In this document: piece by piece, positions 49,095 through 57,699 of the stretch
Layout of the letters: each line of letters opens with the position of its first letter
Position numbering within the stretch: the first letter of the stretch is position 1
Assembly: GCA_963816955.1 (NCBI GenBank)
Contig: CAWFME010000001.1
Span: forward strand, 62,001-126,000
Length of the DNA stretch: 64,000 bases
Origin: DATFQI01 sp963816955
Lineage (GTDB): Bacteria > Actinomycetota > Thermoleophilia > Solirubrobacterales > Solirubrobacteraceae
Direction: 5' to 3'
Made by a program: the position numbers and the translations under genes
The notes under the pieces: model-generated
Told to the model about the DNA's origin: nothing
Database searches by the model: none
Seen by the model: the letters and a program-made list of their open reading frames with translations, nothing else

Positions 49095-51167
49095 GTGCCC
49101 ACACATCGGACCCTCACCTGGATCTTCTCCGCCGCGCTCGCGCTGGGCTGCGCTGCCACTCCTGCCAACGCCGCTGTGATCAGCGAGCCGGCCGTCACGA
49201 TCAGCAGCGGGTCCGACCCGTGGGAGATCGTCACGGGCACGGACGGCGCACTGTGGTTCACCGAGAACGGGAATCCGGGCCGGGTCGCGCGCCACGTCCC
49301 CGGGGGCGCCGTCACCGAGTATCCCGCCGTCACGACCGGCAAGCACCCGCAGGGGCTGGCCGTCGCCTCCGGCGGCGATCTGTGGTTCACGCTGGATCAC
49401 GCGATCGGCCGCGTCACGCCCGCCGGCGTGGTCACGGAGTACACCGCGGGGCTCACGACGGGCAGCACGCCGTGGGACATCGCAGAAGGACCCGACGGCA
49501 AGATGTGGTTCACCGAGGCAACGGACAACCGGATCGGCAGGATCGCCTCCGACGGGACGATCACGGAGTTCCCCATCTTCGCAGGCGGGACCACGCCCCA
49601 TGGCATCACCCGCGGCCCCGACGGGAACATGTGGTTCACGCTCGTGGGCGGCGCCGGCGGGATCGGCCGGATCACTCCGGCCGGATTCGTCACGGTCTTC
49701 ACCGGCCTGACCGGCGGCGAGCCCGAGAACCTCGTCGCGGGCCCCGACGGCAACCTCTGGTTCACCGAGACGGGCGACCCGGGCTTCATCGGGCGCATCA
49801 CGCCGCAGGGCGTGATCACCCAGTTCCCGCTGCCGGTCACCAACCGCAAGCCCTGGGGCATCGCCGCCGGCGGCGACGGGGCGCTGTGGTTCACCACGGA
49901 GGCCGATCCCGGCGGCATCGGCCGGATCACCACGGGCGGCGCGATCACGCTGCAGCCGCTTCCCACCACGAACACGCACCCGCGCGGCATCACCACCGGC
50001 CCGGACGGCAACATCTGGGTGACCGAGACGGCCGAGGACAAGCTCGCCCGCGTGTTCATCGCCCCGGCGACCGAGTCGCTGACAGCCTCCGCCGTCGACC
50101 ACTCGGGTGCCACCCTCGGCGGCCGCGTGCGCCCCAACGCCCAGGTGACCCAATACCGCTTCGAGTGGGGCACCACGACCGCCTACGGCAACGTGACGCC
50201 GCTCCGCGCCGCGGGCAACGGCGGCGACCCCGTGGACGTCGCGGAGTCGCTGATCGGCCTCGCGCCGGAGACGACGTACCACTACCGGCTGGTCTCCACG
50301 AACGACTCGGGCACGACCACGGGAGCGGACTCGACGTTCACGACCGCCGCGGCGCCGGTGCCGACGCCGACCCCCACGGCCACGCCGACCGCAACGCCCA
50401 CCGCTACGCCGACGGCCACCCCGACCGCAACGCCCACGGCCACGCCGACGGCCACCCCGACCGCAACGCCCACGGCCACGCCCACGGCAACCCCGACCGC
50501 CACGCCCACCGCCACGCCCGCGGCCACGCCGGTCCCGCTTCCCGGGCCGACGTCCGACCCCGGCCCGGTCGCGCCGGCGGTGCCCGCGCCGCAGCTCGGC
50601 TCAGCCGTGACCGTGCTGCCCGCGCGCGGCACCGTGACCGTCCGCAAGCCCGACGGGACCACGTTCCGCCTCGGCGTCGACGGCAGCTCGATCCCCGTCG
50701 GCTCGATCGTCGACGCGACGAAGGGCGCGATCACGCTCACCACGGCCCTCGACCTGAGCGGCCGCACCCAGACCGGCACGTTCAACGGCGGCAAGTTCGC
50801 CGTCCAGCAGCCGCGCAACGCCGGCGGCCGCACCGACCTGATCCTGAAGGGCTCGAGCTTCGCGGGCTGCCGGCGCACCGCCAGGGCGTCCGCCGCCGGC
50901 GGGGCGGTGACCGCTCGCTCGGCGAGGAAGCGCAAGGCGTCGCGACGCTCGGTCCGCAAGCTGTGGGGCAGCGACAATGGCGGTCGCTTCCGGACGCACG
51001 GCCGCGACTCGGTCGCGACGGTGCGCGGCACCCGCTGGCTGACGCTCGACCGCTGCGACGGGACCCTGACCAAGGTGGTCGAAGGCGCGGTCGCCGTCCG
51101 CGACCGCCGCCGCGGCAAGACCGTCCTGGTCCGCGCGGGCCGGTCGTACCTGGCGCGCCACCGCTGA
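49095..51167 (+). CDS. Secreted Vgb-type beta-propeller with Thr/Pro stalk and C-terminal FecR-like domain
   Basis: 690 residues from GTG 49095; the start is set by the signal peptide (TLTWIFSAALALGCAATPANA). Residues about 30-330 are seven blades of virginiamycin-B-lyase type, each with G-P-D-G-(N/K)-(L/M)-WFTE and IGRI. A fibronectin-III-like domain follows (about 335-415, YRFEWGTTTAYGNVTPL). Then comes a (TPTA)n stalk (about 423-478) and a C-terminal domain (GTVTVRKPDGTTFRLGV, IPVGSIVDATKGAITLTTA, GTRWLTLDRCDGTLTKV) that I associate with Solirubrobacterales surface proteins. Extracellular; enzymatic lyase activity is not implied. TGATG overlap couples it to the HD-GYP gene. Confidence 0.85.
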   Translation: MPTHRTLTWIFSAALALGCAATPANAAVISEPAVTISSGSDPWEIVTGTDGALWFTENGNPGRVARHVPGGAVTEYPAVTTGKHPQGLAVASGGDLWFTLDHAIGRVTPAGVVTEYTAGLTTGSTPWDIAEGPDGKMWFTEATDNRIGRIASDGTITEFPIFAGGTTPHGITRGPDGNMWFTLVGGAGGIGRITPAGFVTVFTGLTGGEPENLVAGPDGNLWFTETGDPGFIGRITPQGVITQFPLPVTNRKPWGIAAGGDGALWFTTEADPGGIGRITTGGAITLQPLPTTNTHPRGITTGPDGNIWVTETAEDKLARVFIAPATESLTASAVDHSGATLGGRVRPNAQVTQYRFEWGTTTAYGNVTPLRAAGNGGDPVDVAESLIGLAPETTYHYRLVSTNDSGTTTGADSTFTTAAAPVPTPTPTATPTATPTATPTATPTATPTATPTATPTATPTATPTATPTATPTATPAATPVPLPGPTSDPGPVAPAVPAPQLGSAVTVLPARGTVTVRKPDGTTFRLGVDGSSIPVGSIVDATKGAITLTTALDLSGRTQTGTFNGGKFAVQQPRNAGGRTDLILKGSSFAGCRRTARASAAGGAVTARSARKRKASRRSVRKLWGSDNGGRFRTHGRDSVATVRGTRWLTLDRCDGTLTKVVEGAVAVRDRRRGKTVLVRAGRSYLARHR
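50361..50532 (+). repeat. Thr-Pro codon repeat (12-bp period)
   Basis: Coding repeat of the unit Thr-Ala-Thr-Pro, about a dozen times, with third-base variation between units (GCC/GCA/GCT, ACG/ACC). The variation suggests selection on protein rather than very recent DNA slippage. It forms the stalk between the fibronectin-like and C-terminal domains. Confidence 0.85.
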
Positions 51168-52990
51168 TGCGCCTGCGCAATCTCCGGCCGGCCGCGGCGC
51201 TCGCCGTCGCGCTCGTCGCTGGCGGCATCGGCGTCGCGGGCCACCTGGCCGGGTGGCTGCCGAGCGTCGAGCAGGACGTCGTCGGCGCGCGGTTCGCGCT
51301 GCGCGAGGCGCCTGCGGCCGCGCCCGTGACGGTCGTCGCCATCGACGCCCGGACCTTCGCCCACTTCGAGCGCGTCTCCTGGCCGTATCCCCGATCCATG
51401 CATGCGAGGGCGATCGACCGGCTCCGGCGCGCGGGGGCGCGCGTCATCGTCTACGACGTCCAGTTCACCGAGGCGACCCGACCCAGGGAGGACGCGGCGC
51501 TGTTCGAGTCGGTGCGGCGCGCACGCAACGTCGTCCTCGCCACCTCCGAGGTCGATGACCGCGGGCGCAGCAACGTCTTCGGCGGCGACGAAAACGTGGC
51601 GGCGGCGAACGCGGTCGTCGGGGTCGCCAACGTCGAGACCGGCGGCGCCGGCGTGGTCGACCGCGTCCCGTACTCCGTCTCCGGCCGGCGCTCGCTCGCC
51701 GTCGTCGTCGCGGAGCGCTCCGGCGCTCCGGCCGTCCCAAGCGGGAGCTTCCCCGCCGCCGGCGCGCGGATCGACTTCGCGGGCCCTCCCGGGACCGTTC
51801 CCACGCTGAGCTTCTCGGACCTCCTGCAAGGACGGTTCGACCGGGACCTCGTCCGCGGGCGGGTGGTCGTCGTCGGGGCCACGGTCCCCACGTTGCACGA
51901 CCTGCACCCGACGCCGATGGCCGGCGGGCGCCCGATGGCGGGCCCGGAGATCCAGGCCAACGCGATCGGCACGGTCCTGCGCGGGCTGCCGCTGCGCGAC
52001 GCGCCGGATTGGATGCAGCTCCTGCTGATCGCACTCTTCGCCGTGTCGGTTCCGCTGGCCGCCGTCCGCGTCCGCGTCCTCGCCGTGGCGGCCGGTGCTG
52101 TCGTCGCGCTCGCCGTGCTCGCCGTGGGCGCGCAGCTGGCCTTCGGTGCCGGCGTCGTCGTCGACGTGACGTGGGCGGCGGGCACGCTCGTGCTCTCGAG
52201 CGTCATGACGATGGTGGCCGGCTACGCGGAGGCGAACGCGCACCGGCGGCGCGTCCTGCTCGCCAACGACGTCCTGGAGGAGCGTGTACGCGAGCGCACC
52301 GCGGAGCTGCGGCACTCGGAGCTCGAGGTCGTCCGGCGGCTCGCGCTCGCCGGCGAGCACCGCGACACGGAGACCGGCAGGCACGTGGAGCGCATCGCGG
52401 TGATGTTCCGCCGGCTCGCGCTCGCCGCTGGACTCTCGCCCGAGGACGCCGAGCGGATGGGACACGCGGCCATCCTGCACGACGTCGGGAAGATCGCCAT
52501 CCCTGACGCCATCCTCCACAAGCCGGGACGCTTCACGCCCGAGGAGCGCGGCATCATGGAGCGCCACGCCGAGGCCGGCGCGGCGATGCTCGCGGGCTCG
52601 CCGTCGCGGCTGATGCAGGACGCGGAGGTGATCGCGCTCAGCCATCACGAGCGCTGGGACGGCGGCGGCTATCCGCGCGGGCTCGCGGGCGAGCAGATCC
52701 CGCTGGCGGGCCGCATCTGCGCCGTCTGCGACGTCTTCGATGCGCTCGTGTCCAAGCGGGTTTACAAGGGCGCCATGAGCCTCGACGAGGCGGTGGAGAT
52801 CCTCGTCGGCGATCGCGGGACGCACTTCGATCCCGAGCTGGTGGACCTGTTCGTCCCCATGGCGCCGTCGCTCTACGAACGGCTCCATCAGCTGGACGGC
52901 AAGGAGCCGGTCGATTGGACGCTCGCCCTCGCCGACGCGCCGCAGCCGTCGCCCGCGCCTCCCGCGCCGGAACGCCGCCTCAGCGCGTGA
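51167..52990 (+). CDS. CHASE2-HD-GYP membrane protein (c-di-GMP phosphodiesterase type)
   Basis: 607 residues from ATG 51167, sharing A with the preceding TGA. N-terminal TM (8-28), a CHASE2 extracellular sensor (about 40-275, with DARTFAHFERVSWPYPR and YDVQFTEATRPRED), three TMs (about 282-365), a coiled-coil linker, and an HD-GYP domain with HDVGKIAIPDAILHKPG (H438, D439) and SHHERWDGGGYPRGLAGE. GYP is intact, so hydrolysis of c-di-GMP is likely; signal unknown. Coupling to the secreted Vgb-like protein hints that the latter could be a partner or ligand-binding protein (inference). It overlaps ilvD by 11 bp (convergent). Confidence 0.92.
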   Translation: MRLRNLRPAAALAVALVAGGIGVAGHLAGWLPSVEQDVVGARFALREAPAAAPVTVVAIDARTFAHFERVSWPYPRSMHARAIDRLRRAGARVIVYDVQFTEATRPREDAALFESVRRARNVVLATSEVDDRGRSNVFGGDENVAAANAVVGVANVETGGAGVVDRVPYSVSGRRSLAVVVAERSGAPAVPSGSFPAAGARIDFAGPPGTVPTLSFSDLLQGRFDRDLVRGRVVVVGATVPTLHDLHPTPMAGGRPMAGPEIQANAIGTVLRGLPLRDAPDWMQLLLIALFAVSVPLAAVRVRVLAVAAGAVVALAVLAVGAQLAFGAGVVVDVTWAAGTLVLSSVMTMVAGYAEANAHRRRVLLANDVLEERVRERTAELRHSELEVVRRLALAGEHRDTETGRHVERIAVMFRRLALAAGLSPEDAERMGHAAILHDVGKIAIPDAILHKPGRFTPEERGIMERHAEAGAAMLAGSPSRLMQDAEVIALSHHERWDGGGYPRGLAGEQIPLAGRICAVCDVFDALVSKRVYKGAMSLDEAVEILVGDRGTHFDPELVDLFVPMAPSLYERLHQLDGKEPVDWTLALADAPQPSPAPPAPERRLSA

Positions 52991-54677
52991 TGGCGCCCTC
53001 GGCGGCGCTGGAGACCAGCTTGGCGTACTTGGCCAGGACGCCCGTGCCCGACTCGCCGTTGTCGGGCGCCTCGTAGGCGGCGACCCGCTCGACGATCTGC
53101 TCGTCGGTCAGGTCCACGTCGAGCCGGCGGTTGGCGACGTCGATCGTGACGGTGTCGCCCTCCTCGACGGCCGCGATCGGGCCGCCGCGGGCGGCCTCGG
53201 GGGCGACGTGGCCGACCATGAAGCCGTGGGTGGCGCCCGAGAAGCGCCCGTCGGTCATGAGTGCGACGCTGTCGCCGAGGCCGGCGCCGACCAGCGCGCC
53301 GGTGACGGCGAGCATCTCGCGCATGCCGGGGCCGCCGGCGGGGCCCTCGTTGCGGATGACGATCACGTCGCCCTCCTGGATCTGGCCGGTGGTGACGGCG
53401 AGCATCGCGCCCTCCTCGCCGTCGAAGACGCGCGCGGGGCCGCTGTGGTGCACGCGCTCGTGGCCGGCGAGCTTGACCACGCAACCCTCCGGGGCGAGGT
53501 TGCCGCGCAGGATGGCGAGGCCGCCCGTCGGCTTCAGCGGGTCCGAGAGCGGGCGCACGACCTGCTGGCCCTCCGTCTCCTCGGCGCCGCGGGCGAGCTC
53601 GCCGATCGTCTTGCCCGTCACGGTCTGCGCGCTCTCGTGCAGGAGCCCGGCCTCGAGCAGGCGGCTGGCGACGACGGGCACCCCGCCCGCCTCGTGCAGG
53701 TGGGTGGCCAGGTAGCGGCCGCCCGGGCTGAGGTCGCAGGTCAGCGGCGTCTTGGAGGAGATGCGGTCGAAGTCGTCGATGTCGAGCTCGATGCCGGCCT
53801 CGTTGGCGACCGCGAGCAGGTGCAGTACGCCGTTGGTGGAGCCGCCGCTCATCGCGACCGCGGCGATGGCGTTCTCGAGCGACTCCTTGGTGATGATGTC
53901 GCGCGGGCGCTGGCCGCGGGAAAGCACGTCCATCACGAGCTGGCCGGTGCGGTAGGCGACATCCTCCTTGGCGTCGTACTGCGCCGGGACGCCGGACTCG
54001 CGCATCGGCGAGATGCCGAGCATCTCGAACGCCATCGCCATCGTGTTGGCGGTGAACTGGCCGCCGCACGCGCCGAAGCCGGGCGAGGCGGCGTCCTCGA
54101 TCGCCTTGAGCTCCTCGTCGGTGATCTTGCCGGCCGCGTGGGCGCCGATCGCCTCGAAGACCTCCATGATCGTGATCTCCTTGCCGTCGTGGCGGCCCGG
54201 GGAGATCGAGCCGCCGTAGAGCATCACGGAGGGCAGGTCGAGCCGCGCGAGCGCCATCACGGTGCCGGGGATCGTCTTGTCGCAGCCCGACAGCGCGACG
54301 ATGCCGTCGAAGTAGTGGCCCTTGGCGACGAGCTCGATCGAGTCGGCGATCACCTCGCGCGACACGAGGCTCGTGCGCATGCCGGGCGTGCCCATCGTGA
54401 TGCCGTCGGAGATCGCGACGGTGTTGAACTCCATCGGCGTGCCGCCGGCGGCGCGGATGCCCTCCTTGACCCGGTGCGAGAGCGCGCGCAGGTGGTAGGT
54501 GCACGGCATCGTCTCGATCCAGGTCGAGGCGACGCCGATGATCGGCTTCGCGAGCGCCTCGTCGTCGTAGCCGATGCCCTTGAGCTGGGCGCGGGCGGCC
54601 GCGCGGTGCGGGCCCTGCAGGAACGCGCGGGAGTTGTGCTTGGGGTCCAGCTTGGAGTCGAGGGACGTCGCGCTCAT
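52980..54677 (-). CDS. ilvD: Dihydroxy-acid dehydratase
   Basis: 565 residues from ATG 54677. IlvD/Edd family with Fe-S cysteines in MPCTYH, SGCDKTIPG and GFGACGGQFTANT, the arrangement of [2Fe-2S] plant/actinobacterial-type enzymes. The C-terminal TDGRFSGATHGFMVGHV motif with the active-site serine is present. It dehydrates dihydroxy-isovalerate and dihydroxy-methylvalerate in valine, leucine and isoleucine synthesis. No other ilv gene is adjacent. Confidence 0.95.
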   Translation of the reverse strand: MSATSLDSKLDPKHNSRAFLQGPHRAAARAQLKGIGYDDEALAKPIIGVASTWIETMPCTYHLRALSHRVKEGIRAAGGTPMEFNTVAISDGITMGTPGMRTSLVSREVIADSIELVAKGHYFDGIVALSGCDKTIPGTVMALARLDLPSVMLYGGSISPGRHDGKEITIMEVFEAIGAHAAGKITDEELKAIEDAASPGFGACGGQFTANTMAMAFEMLGISPMRESGVPAQYDAKEDVAYRTGQLVMDVLSRGQRPRDIITKESLENAIAAVAMSGGSTNGVLHLLAVANEAGIELDIDDFDRISSKTPLTCDLSPGGRYLATHLHEAGGVPVVASRLLEAGLLHESAQTVTGKTIGELARGAEETEGQQVVRPLSDPLKPTGGLAILRGNLAPEGCVVKLAGHERVHHSGPARVFDGEEGAMLAVTTGQIQEGDVIVIRNEGPAGGPGMREMLAVTGALVGAGLGDSVALMTDGRFSGATHGFMVGHVAPEAARGGPIAAVEEGDTVTIDVANRRLDVDLTDEQIVERVAAYEAPDNGESGTGVLAKYAKLVSSAAEGAITR

Positions 54678-54702
54678 GGCACGGGACCCTAGCGACGGTC
54701 CG

Positions 54703-55338
54703 TCAGTCGGCGGGCCCCACGGGGTGGCGCTTCGCGGCGCGCTCGAGGCGCTCGCGCTCCCAGCGGCCGAGGCGCCAGATGTCGCGCTGGAGCATCTTCG
54801 GGTCGATCTGGCGGCCCGGGAGGTGCATGTTCGCCTCGGTGATGAGGCGCCGCTCGTCGCCCTTGAGCGCCATCCACTTGGCCAGCACGTCGTCGGAGTC
54901 CGGCAACCGGCTCGAGCCGTAGGGCCGGGTCTCGTCCGGGAACTCGACGCAGTACTCGTTCAGCAGCCGGCCGGTCTGCGGCAGGTAGGCGACGATCGGG
55001 CGGTGCGGGTAGATCAGGTACGCGTAGGGCGCGCCGCGCAGGTCGCGCGAGAGCACCGCCTCCCCCGTGGCCCCGGACTCCCCGCCCCAGACGCGGATGA
55101 AGCCGAGGTCGCGGTACATCTCCCACTCCTCGTCGTTCACGCACGACTTGAGCAGCTCGCGGGCGCGCTGCTCGGCGCGGCGCTCGCGGCCGGGGTCGTA
55201 GCCCGGCAGGCCCTCGCCCTCGGCGCGGCGGGTGCGGTTCGCGCGGAAGATCTCGACCTTGCGGGCGAGCCAGGGGTGCAGGACCTCCCAGAGCAGCACG
55301 AGGACGACGATCGCGGTGGCTGCCAGGGCTACGGTCAC
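54703..55338 (-). CDS. Single-pass membrane protein, unknown function
   Basis: 211 residues from ATG 55338. One N-terminal TM (3-20) followed by a basic segment, then a soluble cytosolic domain with DEEWEMYRDLGFIRVWG, YLIYPHRPIVAYLP, EYCVEFPDETRPYGSSRLPDSDDVLAKWMALKGDE. The conserved Trp/Tyr/Arg pattern resembles proteins seen across Solirubrobacterales but has no assigned name. It is 25 bp after ilvD's start in the upstream direction, with its own start, so it may head a small operon with ilvD. Confidence 0.75.
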   Translation of the reverse strand: MTVALAATAIVVLVLLWEVLHPWLARKVEIFRANRTRRAEGEGLPGYDPGRERRAEQRARELLKSCVNDEEWEMYRDLGFIRVWGGESGATGEAVLSRDLRGAPYAYLIYPHRPIVAYLPQTGRLLNEYCVEFPDETRPYGSSRLPDSDDVLAKWMALKGDERRLITEANMHLPGRQIDPKMLQRDIWRLGRWERERLERAAKRHPVGPAD

Positions 55339-55354
55339 AGCGTCGTCCGGCGCT

Positions 55355-55606
55355 CTAGCGCGCGCCGCCCGCGGCGCGCGGGAAGAAGATGACGCGATCG
55401 GTGGTGCGCGGGACGTCCTCGAAGGCGTGGACCATCTCGGCCTCGCGCCGGCCCGTCTCGGTCTCGACGGGGACGGCCGCCCACATGCCCTGCTCGAGCT
55501 GGCGGCGGAACTCCGCGACGAGGCGCTCCTCGTCCTCGGCCACCTCGACGTCGCCCTCGGCGATCAGCTGCTCGCCGTGCCCCGGGCGCATGCGCAGGAA
55601 CTTCAT
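55355..55606 (-). CDS. Small unknown protein
   Basis: 83 residues from ATG 55606. Begins MKFLRMRPGHGEQLIAEGDVEV, then an acidic helix (AEDEERLVAEFRRQLEQGMWAAVP) and ends VPRTTDRVIFFPRAAGGAR. The pattern DRVIFFPRAAGG near the C-terminus with a short beta strand suggests a small alpha/beta fold. 7 bp downstream of thiD, probably co-transcribed with it. Confidence 0.6.
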   Translation of the reverse strand: MKFLRMRPGHGEQLIAEGDVEVAEDEERLVAEFRRQLEQGMWAAVPVETETGRREAEMVHAFEDVPRTTDRVIFFPRAAGGAR

Positions 55607-55613
55607 GTGGCGA

Positions 55614-56462
55614 TTATGTCACGCGGCGGGCGGCCGGCGGACGGTCCTGCGCGCCAATCGCGCGCTGCCGGGCGGCTCCGGTCAGGTCGAATACGTCGAC
55701 GGGCCCGGCGCCGCCGCCGATCTGGCGCAGGCCGTTCCTGACCGCCTCGCCGGCGATCGCGCGGGCCGCTCGCGCCGCCTCGAGCGGCGTCGCGCCGAGC
55801 GCCAGCTGGGCGGCGAGCGCGGACGAGTGCGTGCAGCCCGAGCCGTGCGCCGCGCCGTCCGCGTGGCGTTCGCCGGGGATCAGGTGGACGGCGTCGCCGT
55901 CGAAGAACACGTCCGTCGCCTCCTCCCGGTGGCCGCCCGTGACCACCACCGCGGCCGGGCCGAGCGCGAGCAGCGCGCGCGCGAGGTCCACCGCGTCCGC
56001 GTCGCCCTCGTTCGCCAGCACCCGCGCCTCAGGCAGGTTCGGCGTGATGACGGTGGCGAGCGGCAGCAGCTCGTCCACGATCGCCTGGCGCGCGGCGTCG
56101 TCGAGCAGCACGGCGCCCGACTCGGCGACCATGACGGGGTCGATCACGATCGGGGCGTCGCCGACGTACACGAGCGCGTCCCGGACGGCGCACACCGTCT
56201 CAGCCGTGCCGAGCATCCCGATCTTGACGGCGTCGACGCCGATGTCGTCGGCCACCGCCCGGACCTGCGCCACGATCAGCTCCGGCGGCACCTGGTGTAT
56301 CGCCTCCACCCCGACGGTGCTCTGCGCGGTGATCGCGGTGATCGCGGTCATCCCGTGGACCCCGCAGCGCGCGAACGCCTTCAGGTCGGCCTGGATCCCG
56401 GCGCCGCCGCCGGAGTCCGAGCCGGCGATCGAGAGAACGGCGGGTACGTGGGGATCGGGCAT
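55614..56462 (-). CDS. thiD: Hydroxymethylpyrimidine/phosphomethylpyrimidine kinase
   Basis: 282 residues from ATG 56462. Ribokinase-like fold: SIAGSDSGGGAGIQADLKAF at the N-terminus, IVDELLPLATVITPNLPEARVL in the middle, and the anion hole/catalytic HGSGCTHSSALAAQLALG with the GSGC signature. It phosphorylates HMP twice in thiamine synthesis. No TPP riboswitch is visible upstream and no other thi gene is adjacent. Confidence 0.94.
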   Translation of the reverse strand: MPDPHVPAVLSIAGSDSGGGAGIQADLKAFARCGVHGMTAITAITAQSTVGVEAIHQVPPELIVAQVRAVADDIGVDAVKIGMLGTAETVCAVRDALVYVGDAPIVIDPVMVAESGAVLLDDAARQAIVDELLPLATVITPNLPEARVLANEGDADAVDLARALLALGPAAVVVTGGHREEATDVFFDGDAVHLIPGERHADGAAHGSGCTHSSALAAQLALGATPLEAARAARAIAGEAVRNGLRQIGGGAGPVDVFDLTGAARQRAIGAQDRPPAARRVT

Positions 56463-56601
56463 AGGTGTTCAGGGTACGGCCGCCCGGCTATACGACCCCC
56501 TACGTCGATCGGGAGCGGGTCGGCGCTCCGGCGATCGACGTTCGTGCGGGCGGCACCTCACCACCCCTACCCAGCGCAGTTGACGTCCGCCGGCGGCGCC
56601 G

Positions 56602-57699
56602 TCACGGCGCCGCCGCCTCGTACCGGCCCCCGAAGGTCCGCCGGATCAGGCCCCGGAACTCGAGCTCGCCGAGGCCGGCGAGCACGGCCCGGGCCTCCTC
56701 CGGGCCTGATGCGAGCTCGCCGAGCGCGCCCCTCCCCTCCTCGACCGCGGCCAGCAGGGCCTGGAGCGCCGGGTCGAGCCGCGGCGCTGGCGGGCGGGCG
56801 GGGACCCGGCGGGTCTGGCCGGTCGCCTCGGCGAGCAGGTCGAGGACGTCGCCGGCGTCGCGGACGAGCGCCGCTCCGGACTGGATCAGGCCGTTCGTGC
56901 CGGCGGCGGTCCGGTTGGACACGCGCCCGGGTACGGCAGCGACGGTACAGCCGAGGTCGGCGGCGAAGTCCGCGGTCGTCAGCGAGCCCGACCGCTCCGT
57001 CGCCTCGACGATCACGACCACCTGCGCGAGCGCGGCGACGAGCCGGTTGCGGGCCACGAAGCACCAGCGGAACGCGCTCGAGCCCGGCGGCAGCTCCGAG
57101 ACGACCGCGCCGCGCTCCGCGACCGCCGCGTGGAGCAGACGATTGCGCTGCGGATACGGAACGTCCGGCGCCGCGGCCAGGACCGCGACCGGCCGCCCGG
57201 CCCCGTCCAGCGCGCCCTCGTGCGCGGCGGCGTCGATCCCGAGCGCCAGCCCTGAGACCACGGGCACGCCGGCCCGTGAGAGCCCGCGCCCGAGCGTGCG
57301 CGAGACGTCGAGCCCGTAACTCGTGGCGCGCCGTGCACCGACGATCGCGACGGCGTCCTGGACGTCCAGCGCCGCGGGGTCCCCGAGGACGTGGAGCACC
57401 GCCGGCGGGTCGGGCAGAGCGCGAAGCCGCGCCGGGTAGGCCGTCGAGCACCCGCACACGAGCGAGACCCCAGCCCGCGCCGCCACGGCCCGCGGCACCG
57501 CCGCGTCGAAGCGCTCGTAGGCCGCCCGCGCGGCCGGCGCACCGACCTCGAGCAGGTCCGCGTCGGGGAGCGCGAGCACCCGCGCGGCGGCGTCACGGCG
57601 GCGCCACTCCACGTCGAGCCGCCCCGCGAGCGCCGCCACCAGCGCCGTGCGGCGAAGGCACGCATCGCAAGCGTCCGCGTCGTCGCCCGGCGTGGTCAT
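56602..57699 (-). CDS. dprA: DNA processing protein DprA (Smf)
   Basis: 365 residues from ATG 57699, overlapping comM by 4 bp. The Rossmann-like core has AIVGARRATSYGLDVSR, VVSGLALGIDAAAHEGAL, NRLLHAAVAERGAVVSELPPG and RNRLVAALAQVVVIVEAT and SGSLTTADFAADLG. A C-terminal winged-helix-like segment follows (LDPALQALLAAVEEG). DprA loads RecA on incoming single-stranded DNA in transformation. It is co-transcribed with comM and yraN. Confidence 0.94.
   Translation of the reverse strand: MTTPGDDADACDACLRRTALVAALAGRLDVEWRRRDAAARVLALPDADLLEVGAPAARAAYERFDAAVPRAVAARAGVSLVCGCSTAYPARLRALPDPPAVLHVLGDPAALDVQDAVAIVGARRATSYGLDVSRTLGRGLSRAGVPVVSGLALGIDAAAHEGALDGAGRPVAVLAAAPDVPYPQRNRLLHAAVAERGAVVSELPPGSSAFRWCFVARNRLVAALAQVVVIVEATERSGSLTTADFAADLGCTVAAVPGRVSNRTAAGTNGLIQSGAALVRDAGDVLDLLAEATGQTRRVPARPPAPRLDPALQALLAAVEEGRGALGELASGPEEARAVLAGLGELEFRGLIRRTFGGRYEAAAP

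Noticed and set aside
50361..50532. Regular repeats considered as a CRISPR array
   Set aside because: 12-bp period with no spacers, in frame in a secreted protein; it codes for Thr-Pro repeats.
56463..56600. Possible TPP riboswitch before thiD
   Set aside because: No CTGAGA-type core or THI-box pairing found in the leader.
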